From: Myxococcales bacterium
Lineage (GTDB): Bacteria > Myxococcota > Polyangia > Fen-1088
NCBI GenBank assembly: GCA_003157315.1
Contig: PMJE01000174.1
Span: forward strand, 1-5,193
Length of the DNA: 5,193 nt
Reading direction: 5' to 3'
The notes beneath the pieces were generated by a model that was not told the DNA's origin, did no database searches, and worked only from the letters and a program-made list of their open reading frames with translations. Position 1 is the stretch's first letter; each line of letters begins with the position of its first letter. Made by a program: the position numbers and the translations under genes. This document shows positions 1 to 5,193 of this stretch, piece after piece.

Positions 1-338
1 CCGTCCCGGTACTCAAGACCGCACAGTCGACCCTATACATAGGTTGCAACCCGACCAACAAGAACTGCTTCAATGGAGAATTTGCCGAATTCAGCGTGTG
101 GAACGTGGCTCGCAGCGCTGCTGATATTCTGGCCGACTACAAGAAGCCTCTCGTGGGCAACGAAACCGGCCTGGTCGGCTACTGGAAATTCGATGATGCC
201 TCGGGCTCGACCACTGCGGCTGACTCCGTGACTACGGCAGGGCACACTGCACACCCTGGCACGTTGACCGCTACCACGGCGGCGCAAGATCCGACGTTCA
301 TCACGCCGACGACACCGCTGCCTCTGGTTTGCCCATAG
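1..338 (+). CDS. LamG / concanavalin A-like jellyroll domain protein, C-terminal fragment
   Basis: The reading frame is open from the left edge (first full codon at 3) to TAG at 336-338, giving 111 visible residues; the start lies outside the window. Residues about 12-50 show the end of a LamG-type jellyroll: a YIG strand, then FNGEFAEFSVWNVARS, where the aromatic/acidic strand is followed by the 'N-x-A-R-S-x-x-x-I' turn seen in LamG_3 and pentraxin-like folds. At residues 56-64 a second typical jellyroll opening, GLVGYWKFDD, appears, followed by a Ser/Thr/Ala-rich stretch and a Pro/Thr-rich end. Cysteines at residues 15 and 22 could form a disulfide, and another is next to last (residue 110); this would suit an exported protein. 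Such domains usually bind carbohydrate or act as adhesive or structural modules on secreted or surface proteins. No C-terminal anchor or sorting signal is visible. The overall function cannot be told from this fragment. Family call fairly sure, role unknown. Confidence 0.8.
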   Translation, partial: VPVLKTAQSTLYIGCNPTNKNCFNGEFAEFSVWNVARSAADILADYKKPLVGNETGLVGYWKFDDASGSTTAADSVTTAGHTAHPGTLTATTAAQDPTFITPTTPLPLVCP

Positions 339-346
339 CGGTTTTT
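314..346 (+). terminator. Probable intrinsic terminator overlapping the LamG gene's stop codon
   Basis: ACCGCT at 314-319 pairs perfectly with AGCGGT at 337-342. The stem extends by a G-U pair (320/336). After a bulge at 321-324, an inner stem TGG (325-327) / CCA (333-335) closes a 5-base loop. A run of five T (342-346) follows, its first base being paired. The TAG stop (336-338) lies inside the descending arm. The T run is short, so termination may be partial. Seen by eye; no folding energy was calculated. Confidence 0.5.
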
Positions 347-372
347 GCAACCACACCGGCTGGCCGGAGGGT

Positions 373-391
373 CAGCGCCAGCTATGCGCTG
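373..391. other. Small inverted repeat in the LamG-emrB intergenic region
   Basis: CAGCGC (373-378) and GCGCTG (386-391) are perfect reverse complements around a 7-base loop. The pairing can be extended weakly by a G-U pair and, past a bulge, two G-C pairs. No T run follows, so it is not an intrinsic terminator. It could be an operator half-site pair, an RNA hairpin or chance in GC-rich DNA. Apart from this hairpin and the promoter, nothing else was recognised between 347 and 529. Confidence 0.2.
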
Positions 392-462
392 GGCCGCCAC
401 GAAGTGTAACCCGCGAACTACTTGCGGCATCCCACTAACGGAGGAGATGTGTCGGCTTACGG

Positions 463-490
463 TTGACTACTGCCATTTTGAGAATATCTT
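463..490 (+). promoter_or_regulatory. Putative sigma70-type promoter for the emrB-emrA-OMF operon
   Basis: A -35-like TTGACT (463-468, five of six consensus bases) is followed after 16 bases by a -10-like TATCTT (485-490, four of six, including the key A at position 2 and T at position 6). Transcription would begin near 497, about 33 bases before the TTG start at 530. The box lies in the least GC-rich part of the gap, directly upstream of a co-directional operon, which adds weight. No clear operator palindrome overlaps it. Prediction from sequence only. Confidence 0.45.
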
Positions 491-529
491 GCGCGTTCCT
501 TTTCACCTCTCTGACGTCTGGAATCTCGC

Positions 530-2161
530 TTGCCGCCCGCACAGAACCCCATCAGCTCTCCCGCTAGGGGCGCCCAGCCGCCGGTGAACAAGTGGCTGGT
601 CACGGTTTCGGTGACCTTTGGAACGCTGATGGGCACCATCGATGCGTCGATCGTCAACGTGGCGGTGCCGCATCTGCGCGGGGCGCTGGGGGCCACGGTG
701 GAGGAGATCACCTGGGTCACCACCGGCTTCGTCATTGCCAACGTGGTGGTGATGCCGCTGACCGCGTTTCTGGGACATCTTTTCGGCCAGAAGCGCGTCT
801 ACATGGCCGCGTTGTCAATCTTCATCTTTTCTTCCGCCCTGTGCGGCCTGGCCCGTAGCCTGACCACTCTCGTGGCATTTCGCTTTTTGCAAGGGCTGGG
901 GGCCGGGGCCTTGCAGCCCACCGAGCAGGCCATTTTGCGCCAGACCTTTCCGCCCAAGGAACAAGGGATGGCCATGGCCGTGTTCGGCATGGCAGTGATC
1001 ATCGGACCGGCGTTGGGGCCAACCCTGGGCGGCTACATCGTGGACAACTATAGCTGGCCGTGGATCTTCTTCATCAACGTACCGGTCGGCGTTCTGGCGC
1101 TGATCATGGTGTCCAATTTCGTGCGCGAGCCCGAGGACATTCGCGCTGCCCAGCGGGCCATGGCGGCCAAGCGCCGGGCCAATCTGGATTGGGTCGGCAT
1201 CGCCCTGCTCAGCATCGGGTTGGCGGCTTTGCAATACGTGCTGGAGGAAGGGAATCGCGACGACTGGTTCAACTCGCAGGTGATTTCCGGCCTGAGTCTG
1301 GTGTCGTTCATGGCGCTCGCCGGTTTCATCGTTCGCGAGTTGACCGCCGTGGCTCCTGCGGTGGACATCGGGCTGTTCAAGGACAGCGTGTTCACTGCGG
1401 GCACAGTGGTGGGCGGTGTTATGTTCGCGCTGCTCATGTCGGTGACGTTCCTGTTGCCGGTGTTCCTGCAAGAGGTCCTGGGCTACACCGCGACGCAATC
1501 AGGGCTGGCACTCATGCCCCGCGCGCTCATCATGATGGTGGTCACGCCCATCGTGGGCCGCACCTACAACGTCCTGTCGCCGCGCCTGGTGGTCAGCTTC
1601 GGCGTGACCTGCGTGGCGGCCAGCACCTGGATGATGAGCCACTACACCCTGGCCACCTCGCAGAGCGGGATCATCGGCGCTCTTCTGGTACAGGGCGTGG
1701 GGTTCAGTTGCCTGTTCGTGCCCCTGGCTACCACGGCGCTCAGCCGGATTCCGCGCGACAAGCTGGCCGATGCGGCCGGATTGAACTCAGTGGTGCGCTT
1801 CATCGGCGGCTCGATGGGGCTGGCGATCTTTGCCACTCTGCTCACCCGCCATATGACTGTAGTCCGATCCGTTCTCGGGACCCATGTCGTGGCCGGATCG
1901 CCCACGCTCCTGCCGCGCCTGTACGCTGCGCAACGGATGCTTACTCAGATGGGGGCTAGCGCAGCCGCGGCCCGCGACGGTGCCGTACGCGTGGTAGCGG
2001 GAGCAGTGGCGCAACAGTCCGCGGTAATTGCCTTCGAACAGGTTTTCTTGCTCACCGGGCTCTCGTTTCTCTGCGTGTTGCCCCTGGTGTACTTCCTGAG
2101 GCGCGCGCCTCAGCAGGCCCCGACTGACGCTGCCGGGCCCCCGGTTCACGTGGAGATGTAA
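530..2161 (+). CDS. emrB: EmrB/QacA-type (DHA2) MFS multidrug efflux permease, 14 TM helices
   Basis: Inner-membrane drug/H+ antiporter of the DHA2 (EmrB/QacA) family; it supplies the energy for efflux through the adaptor and channel encoded next. At 543 residues it is slightly longer than E. coli EmrB (about 512). Hydrophobic segments fit 14 helices, with TM1 about 22-41 and the last about 500-523. Family marks in order: Asp38 in TM1 (GTIDASIVNVAVP), a motif A-like loop at 82-90, motif B RFLQGLGAG at 118-126, motif C GPALGPTLGG at 159-168, IFFINVPVG at 179-187, LLPVFLQEVLGYTATQSG at 308-325, and a loop of about 60 residues before the last helix, as in EmrB. The start is uncertain. TTG at 530 has only a weak upstream CTGGAA; an in-frame GTG at 584 would remove an 18-residue Pro-rich tail but keep TM1. 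An in-frame stop at 512-514 rules out anything much longer. Substrates are probably hydrophobic or amphipathic toxins, by family analogy only; the symbol denotes the family. Confidence 0.93.
   Translation: MPPAQNPISSPARGAQPPVNKWLVTVSVTFGTLMGTIDASIVNVAVPHLRGALGATVEEITWVTTGFVIANVVVMPLTAFLGHLFGQKRVYMAALSIFIFSSALCGLARSLTTLVAFRFLQGLGAGALQPTEQAILRQTFPPKEQGMAMAVFGMAVIIGPALGPTLGGYIVDNYSWPWIFFINVPVGVLALIMVSNFVREPEDIRAAQRAMAAKRRANLDWVGIALLSIGLAALQYVLEEGNRDDWFNSQVISGLSLVSFMALAGFIVRELTAVAPAVDIGLFKDSVFTAGTVVGGVMFALLMSVTFLLPVFLQEVLGYTATQSGLALMPRALIMMVVTPIVGRTYNVLSPRLVVSFGVTCVAASTWMMSHYTLATSQSGIIGALLVQGVGFSCLFVPLATTALSRIPRDKLADAAGLNSVVRFIGGSMGLAIFATLLTRHMTVVRSVLGTHVVAGSPTLLPRLYAAQRMLTQMGASAAAARDGAVRVVAGAVAQQSAVIAFEQVFLLTGLSFLCVLPLVYFLRRAPQQAPTDAAGPPVHVEM
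2152..2155 (+). promoter_or_regulatory. Ribosome binding site for emrA, inside the end of emrB
   Basis: GGAG lies 7 bases before the ATG at 2163 and within the last codons of the permease gene. Because the permease stop (2159-2161) and this start are one base apart, ribosomes finishing emrB can restart directly, implying translational coupling. This supports ATG 2163 as the true start. Confidence 0.65.
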
Positions 2162-2162
2162 C

Positions 2163-3392
2163 ATGAAGGAATCCCCGCCGCCTGCGAATGAAAAGAACGG
2201 CTCGGTGGCCGACAACGCCTTGCCCAGACCACGCAACAAGCGCCGACCCTTCGTGGTTCTGGCCGCGGTGGTTGGCACGGTGCTGGCGGCCGTGGGCGTG
2301 TACACCCTAGCCACCGCCGGCCAGGAGGACACCGACGACGCGCAGATCACGTCGGACGTGGTGCCGGTGGCCACGCGCGTGGCCGGACAAGTCGTTGCGG
2401 TTCGCATTGAGGAAAACCAGGTTGTGAAGAAGGGCGACTTGCTGGCCGAGATCGACGAGGCCGACTACGCGGCCCGCGTGCGCCAAGCCGAGGCCGAGTT
2501 GTCCAGCGCCGATGCGCAAGCCAAGTCCGCCGACGCGCAGGTGCAGGTGGTGCGGGCCAGCTCGCGCGGCGGGTTCGCCAGTGCGCAAGCCGCGGTCAGC
2601 GGCTCGTCAGTCGGGGTAAGCAGCGCCTCGGCCCAGGTGGCGGCGGCTAATGCGGCTGTGGCACGCGCCGAGGCCGACTTTCACAAGACCCAGATCGATC
2701 TCGATCGCGCCAAGCAGTTGCGCGCGGCGCACGCCATTCCGCAAGATCGTCTGGATGCGGCCCAGATCTCCTACGACGGCAGCCAGGCGGCGCTGGCCCA
2801 GGCCCATGCGCAACTGGCCTTTGCCCAGGACGCCCGCCGCGGCGCCGAGACCCGCGTCAGCGAAGCTCGAGGACGTTTGAGCCAGACCGCACCGGTGGAG
2901 CCGCAGATTGCTGCGTCCGAGGCCAACGCGGCGCTGGCCCACGCGCGTGTGCAGAGCGCGCAGGCGACGCTGGACCTGGCGCGTTTGCAGCTTTCGTACA
3001 CCAAGATCTTGGCGCCGGTCGACGGTTGGGCATCCAAACTGGTGGCGCACGCAGGGCAGTTCATCTCTGTCGGGCAACCGGTGGTTTCCATCGTTCCGAC
3101 TGCTACCTATGTCGTCGCCAATTTCAAGGAGACCCAGGTGGGTCACATGAAAGCTGGCCAGCGCGCGGTCATCACGGTTGACGCCTACCCGGGCCGCAAG
3201 CTGGAAGGCCGGGTGGAGAGTTTTTCCGGCGGCACAGGCGCAACCTTCTCACTGATCCCGGCGGACAATGCTACCGGCAACTTCGTGAAACTGGTGCAGC
3301 GGATTCCGGTGCGCATCGCCTGGGTCAATCCCCCGCAGGATATCGATCTACGCGCCGGGTATTCCGTGGACGTGACTGTGCATCTCAGGTGA
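2163..3392 (+). CDS. emrA: EmrA/HlyD-family periplasmic adaptor (membrane fusion protein)
   Basis: Adaptor that links the inner-membrane permease to the outer-membrane channel. It has 409 residues, close to E. coli EmrA (about 390). A short basic cytoplasmic tail (residues 1-29, with NKRR at 25-28) precedes one membrane anchor at about 30-51. The first half of the lipoyl-like domain follows (about 65-98, including VAGQVVAVRIEENQVVKKGD), then an Ala/Gln-rich alpha-helical coiled-coil hairpin (about 101-277). The second lipoyl half is at about 280-311 (ILAPVDGWASKLVAHAGQ). The beta-barrel region (about 315-409) carries the EmrA hallmarks VANFKETQVGHMKAGQ and FSLIPADNATGNFVKLVQR, which closely match E. 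coli EmrA as I recall it. There is no lipobox, so it is anchored by the N-terminal helix, as usual for adaptors paired with MFS pumps. A Ser/Gly-rich patch at about 132-157 interrupts the first helix of the hairpin. It starts one base after emrB ends. Confidence 0.93.
   Translation: MKESPPPANEKNGSVADNALPRPRNKRRPFVVLAAVVGTVLAAVGVYTLATAGQEDTDDAQITSDVVPVATRVAGQVVAVRIEENQVVKKGDLLAEIDEADYAARVRQAEAELSSADAQAKSADAQVQVVRASSRGGFASAQAAVSGSSVGVSSASAQVAAANAAVARAEADFHKTQIDLDRAKQLRAAHAIPQDRLDAAQISYDGSQAALAQAHAQLAFAQDARRGAETRVSEARGRLSQTAPVEPQIAASEANAALAHARVQSAQATLDLARLQLSYTKILAPVDGWASKLVAHAGQFISVGQPVVSIVPTATYVVANFKETQVGHMKAGQRAVITVDAYPGRKLEGRVESFSGGTGATFSLIPADNATGNFVKLVQRIPVRIAWVNPPQDIDLRAGYSVDVTVHLR
3387..3392 (+). 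promoter_or_regulatory. Ribosome binding site for the outer-membrane factor, overlapping the emrA stop
   Basis: AGGTGA contains the emrA stop codon TGA (3390-3392) and sits only 3 bases before the ATG at 3396, closer than the usual 5-9. The tight spacing suggests that translation depends on ribosomes arriving from emrA. The downstream ATG is still favoured because it gives a complete export signal; the next in-frame GTG (3480) would delete it. Confidence 0.5.
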
Positions 3393-3395
3393 GCC

Positions 3396-4700
3396 ATGCG
3401 TTGCCCGTCTAGGCTGTTCTTGCTTTCTTGCGCGCTCGCGCTGCTGTCCTCCGCGAGCGCAGCAGCGGGCGAGTCGCGCGTGATCACGGTCGACGAGGCA
3501 GTGGCACTGGCCATCGGGCAGAACGCTGCCTTGCAGGCGGCGCGGGCACGTTTGGAAGGTGGCCAGGCCGTGGCAAGCAGCACTGCGCGCCACCTGGCGC
3601 CCGCGATTCACCTGAGCGACGAATTCCAGCACTACAACTCGGCCTTCATCGTCCCTATGGGAACCCAAGGCGTGTTTCCGGTTCGCAAGCAGGACACCAA
3701 CATGTTCACGGTCGCGGCGGATCAGCCGTTGCTTGGCCTCTTGCGGCTGTCGCAGGATTACTCTGGCCAGGAGACGAACGCCGAAGCCGGCGCAGCCCAG
3801 GTGCAAAGCGCGGAGCTGTCTTTGCGCCAAGCGGTCGAAACCCTCTACCTGCGGGTGTTCGAGGCCAAGGCGCTGGAAGAGACCGCACTCGCCTCGGAGC
3901 GCGAGCTCACAGACCGCCTGGAGGTGGCGCGCGCGCAGCTGGCCACCGGCGTGCTCACCGAGGCCGATGTCTTGCGCGTGCAGGTGGCCGCAGCAAATGC
4001 GCGCCAGCAAGCCATCCAAGCGCACTCGCAGGGGTTGGTGGCGCGCGCCAGCCTGCTCGTGCTCATCGGCCTGCCGGCCGACGACGCGGGCGTGACCTTG
4101 GTGGAACCAAGTTCACTGCTTGCATCGGGCGAGAAGACCCCGGAACCTGCCGCGGCTCAGAACCAGGCGCTGAGCGGCCGGCCGGAGATCCTGCAGACCC
4201 GGCTGACCTTGCAGGCAGGCGAACACCAGCGACGGGCGCGCCTGTACGCTCTCTTGCCTGATATCGATCTAGAGGGAGCGTATATGCGTTCCTACGGCCA
4301 GATCATCCTGCCCACGAATTCGGCTTTCATTGGGCTCAATGCCAAGTGGGCCATCTGGGAATGGGGCGCCAGTTACGCCGCCTATCGCGCCAGCCAGGCA
4401 CAGGCGCGCGCGGCGGAGTTCGATCTGGAAAACCAGAAGCAGCAAATTCGCGCCGAGGTGACTTCGACCATGGCCCAACTCGACGCCGCGGCCAGCGCCA
4501 TTTCCGTCGCGGAGCAAGCCATCGCCAGCGCACAGGAAGCCTATCGAGTGACAGACGCGCAACTGCAGGCCGGCACCGCTACCACCACCGACCTGCTTGA
4601 GGCGCAGTCGGCCTTGACCCAGGCCCGGCTCAACTACCTGCGCGCCCAGTACGAGCTGGCGATCTCGCGCGTGAACCTGCGGCGGGCACTGGGACGGTAA
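3396..4700 (+). CDS. TolC-like outer-membrane efflux factor (OEP family)
   Basis: Outer-membrane channel that, as a trimer, forms the exit duct of the pump. It has 434 residues, typical for the outer-membrane efflux protein family. A signal peptide spans residues 1-22 or 1-24 (MRCPSR, then a Leu/Ala-rich core, cleavage after ASA or AAA). The two family repeats are clear. The first begins VDEAVALAIGQNAAL (32-46) and contains QLATGVLTEADVLRVQV (181-197). The second contains RPEI (262-265) and QLQAGTATTTDLLEAQSAL (389-407); the paired G-x(4-5)-D-[VL]-L signatures are the internal duplication of TolC proteins. Long Ala/Gln/Glu-rich helices (about 125-225 and 330-430) would build the periplasmic tunnel. 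Cys12 follows LLS and resembles a lipobox, but the hydrophobic core continues after it, so lipidation is less likely than ordinary cleavage. It lies 3 bases after emrA and ends the operon. NodT, CusC and TolC subtypes cannot be separated here, so no symbol is given. Confidence 0.92.
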   Translation: MRCPSRLFLLSCALALLSSASAAAGESRVITVDEAVALAIGQNAALQAARARLEGGQAVASSTARHLAPAIHLSDEFQHYNSAFIVPMGTQGVFPVRKQDTNMFTVAADQPLLGLLRLSQDYSGQETNAEAGAAQVQSAELSLRQAVETLYLRVFEAKALEETALASERELTDRLEVARAQLATGVLTEADVLRVQVAAANARQQAIQAHSQGLVARASLLVLIGLPADDAGVTLVEPSSLLASGEKTPEPAAAQNQALSGRPEILQTRLTLQAGEHQRRARLYALLPDIDLEGAYMRSYGQIILPTNSAFIGLNAKWAIWEWGASYAAYRASQAQARAAEFDLENQKQQIRAEVTSTMAQLDAAASAISVAEQAIASAQEAYRVTDAQLQAGTATTTDLLEAQSALTQARLNYLRAQYELAISRVNLRRALGR

Positions 4701-4725
4701 CCCCAACCACAGACGCCCCAGACAG
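4701..4725. other. 25-base convergent intergenic gap without a recognisable terminator
   Basis: This is the whole non-coding DNA between the stop of the outer-membrane factor gene (+) and the stop of aguB (-). No strong hairpin with a T run was found for either strand. The best pairing, CTGGG (4689-4693) with CCCAG (4717-4721), has only 5 base pairs and a 23-base loop. Transcripts from the two sides may therefore overlap or end by Rho. Confidence 0.4.
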
Positions 4726-5193
4726 TCACCGTTGTCGGTCGCGCGAACGACTGCGCGGTCGGCCCACGGCGGCGTCGAGATAGCGCCGCTCGATGCCGGC
4801 GTAGGCGTCGATGCGGCGGTCGCGCAGGAAGGGCCAGGCCTGGCGCACCTCCTCGATGCGGGCCGGGTCGACGTTGGCAATTAGGGTTTCTTCGCGATCC
4901 ACGGATGCCTCGACCACTACCACGCCGAATGGGTCGGCAAGAAAACTCGTGCCCCAGAATTCGAGGCCAGGCGGGCCGGCCGGCGCTTCGTGGCCCACCC
5001 GGTTGATCGCGGCCACGTACAAGCCGTTGGCGATGGCGTGCCCGCGCTGGATGGTGCGCCAGGCATCGCGCTGGGCTGCCCCGTGCTGCGCCTTTTCCTG
5101 CGGGTGCCACCCGATTGCCGTGGGATAAAAGATGATATCGGCACCGGCCATGGCAACCAGGCGTGCGGCTTCGGGATACCACTGGTCCCAGCA
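4726..5193 (-). CDS. aguB: N-carbamoylputrescine amidase (nitrilase superfamily), C-terminal half
   Basis: Cytoplasmic carbon-nitrogen hydrolase that splits N-carbamoylputrescine into putrescine, CO2 and ammonia, the last step of the agmatine route from arginine to putrescine. Read on the minus strand from the right edge, 155 residues are visible down to TGA at 4726-4728; the N-terminal half is cut off. The first visible residue is the catalytic cysteine (codon 5191-5193) in CWDQWYPEAARL, the AguB form of the nitrilase Cys motif. Further family marks are FYPTAIGW, the QRDAWRTIQRGHAIAN helix, AAINRVGHE, EFWGTSFLADPFG and the late WPFLRDRRIDAY. The catalytic Glu and Lys would lie in the missing part. 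The last 15 or so residues are an Arg/Ser-rich tail (7 Arg in the final 12) beyond the usual family end. It is convergent with the efflux operon, 25 bases between stops, and not part of that transcription unit. An agmatine deiminase gene (aguA) often neighbours it, but none is in view. Confidence 0.88.
   Translation of the reverse strand, partial: CWDQWYPEAARLVAMAGADIIFYPTAIGWHPQEKAQHGAAQRDAWRTIQRGHAIANGLYVAAINRVGHEAPAGPPGLEFWGTSFLADPFGVVVVEASVDREETLIANVDPARIEEVRQAWPFLRDRRIDAYAGIERRYLDAAVGRPRSRSRDRQR

Noticed and set aside
815..1498. Long minus-strand open frame (227 codons) inside the permease gene
   Set aside because: It is antisense to the clear emrB coding frame. Its translation is rich in His, Gln, Arg and Gly with no family signature, the usual by-product of GC-biased third positions on the opposite strand.
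1060..1959. 299-codon plus-strand open frame in another frame of the permease gene
   Set aside because: It overlaps emrB completely and its translation is Arg/Gly/His-rich without hydrophobic segments or motifs, whereas the emrB frame matches EmrB throughout.
2607..3146. 179-codon minus-strand open frame antisense to emrA
   Set aside because: It is the complement of the Ala-rich coiled-coil region and has no recognisable domain or supported start.
3405..3431. Lipobox-like LLSC at residues 9-12 of the outer-membrane factor
   Set aside because: Only a short hydrophobic stretch precedes the Cys and the hydrophobic core continues after it to an AxA site, which fits ordinary signal peptidase cleavage better than lipidation.
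3348..4025. 225-codon minus-strand open frame spanning the emrA/outer-membrane factor junction
   Set aside because: It is antisense to two well-supported genes and is compositionally a shadow frame.
3339..4271. Exact 12-base repeat GATATCGATCTA at 3339-3350 and 4260-4271
   Set aside because: Both copies encode the residues Asp-Ile-Asp-Leu in the adaptor and the channel. Two copies within coding DNA, with no further spacing pattern, look like coincidence rather than a regulatory or mobile repeat.
4740..4757. Inverted repeat CGCGC / GCGCG near the aguB stop
   Set aside because: It is a five-pair GC-only stem with an 8-base loop inside coding sequence and no T run on either strand; expected by chance at this GC content.

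Overview
The window is GC-rich, densely coding DNA from a Gram-negative bacterium. The diderm assignment rests on a complete three-part efflux pump whose third gene encodes a TolC-type outer-membrane channel. Proteobacteria are a plausible source, but the sequence alone does not settle the taxon. Codon third positions look G/C-rich across the pump genes. The intergenic stretch in front of the pump is visibly less GC-rich.

Layout, left to right. (1) Positions 1-338, + strand: the C-terminal 111 residues of a LamG / concanavalin A-like jellyroll protein whose start lies outside the window. A probable intrinsic terminator overlaps its stop codon. (2) Positions 339-529: a gap of about 190 bases with one small hairpin and a good sigma70-like promoter. 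(3) Positions 530-4700, + strand: a three-gene operon encoding an EmrB-type 14-helix MFS drug/H+ antiporter, an EmrA-type periplasmic adaptor and a TolC-like outer-membrane factor. The gaps are 1 and 3 bases, so the genes are almost certainly co-transcribed and translationally coupled. (4) Positions 4726-5193, - strand: the C-terminal half of N-carbamoylputrescine amidase (aguB). It converges on the operon with only 25 bases between stop codons, and its catalytic cysteine codon is the last codon in the window.

The three pump genes work together. The inner-membrane antiporter takes up a hydrophobic or amphipathic substrate using the proton gradient, the anchored adaptor bridges the periplasm, and the outer-membrane channel releases the substrate outside the cell. 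E. coli emrAB borrows TolC encoded elsewhere, whereas this operon carries its own channel gene. No transcriptional regulator is encoded in the window, and the substrate cannot be read from sequence.

I found no RNA genes, mobile elements, CRISPR arrays or evidence of a new system. The points worth a second look are modest: the uncertain start of the pump's first gene and an overlapping small ORF, the terminator that overlaps a stop codon, the repeated jellyroll motif at the end of the LamG protein, and the arginine-rich tail of the amidase.
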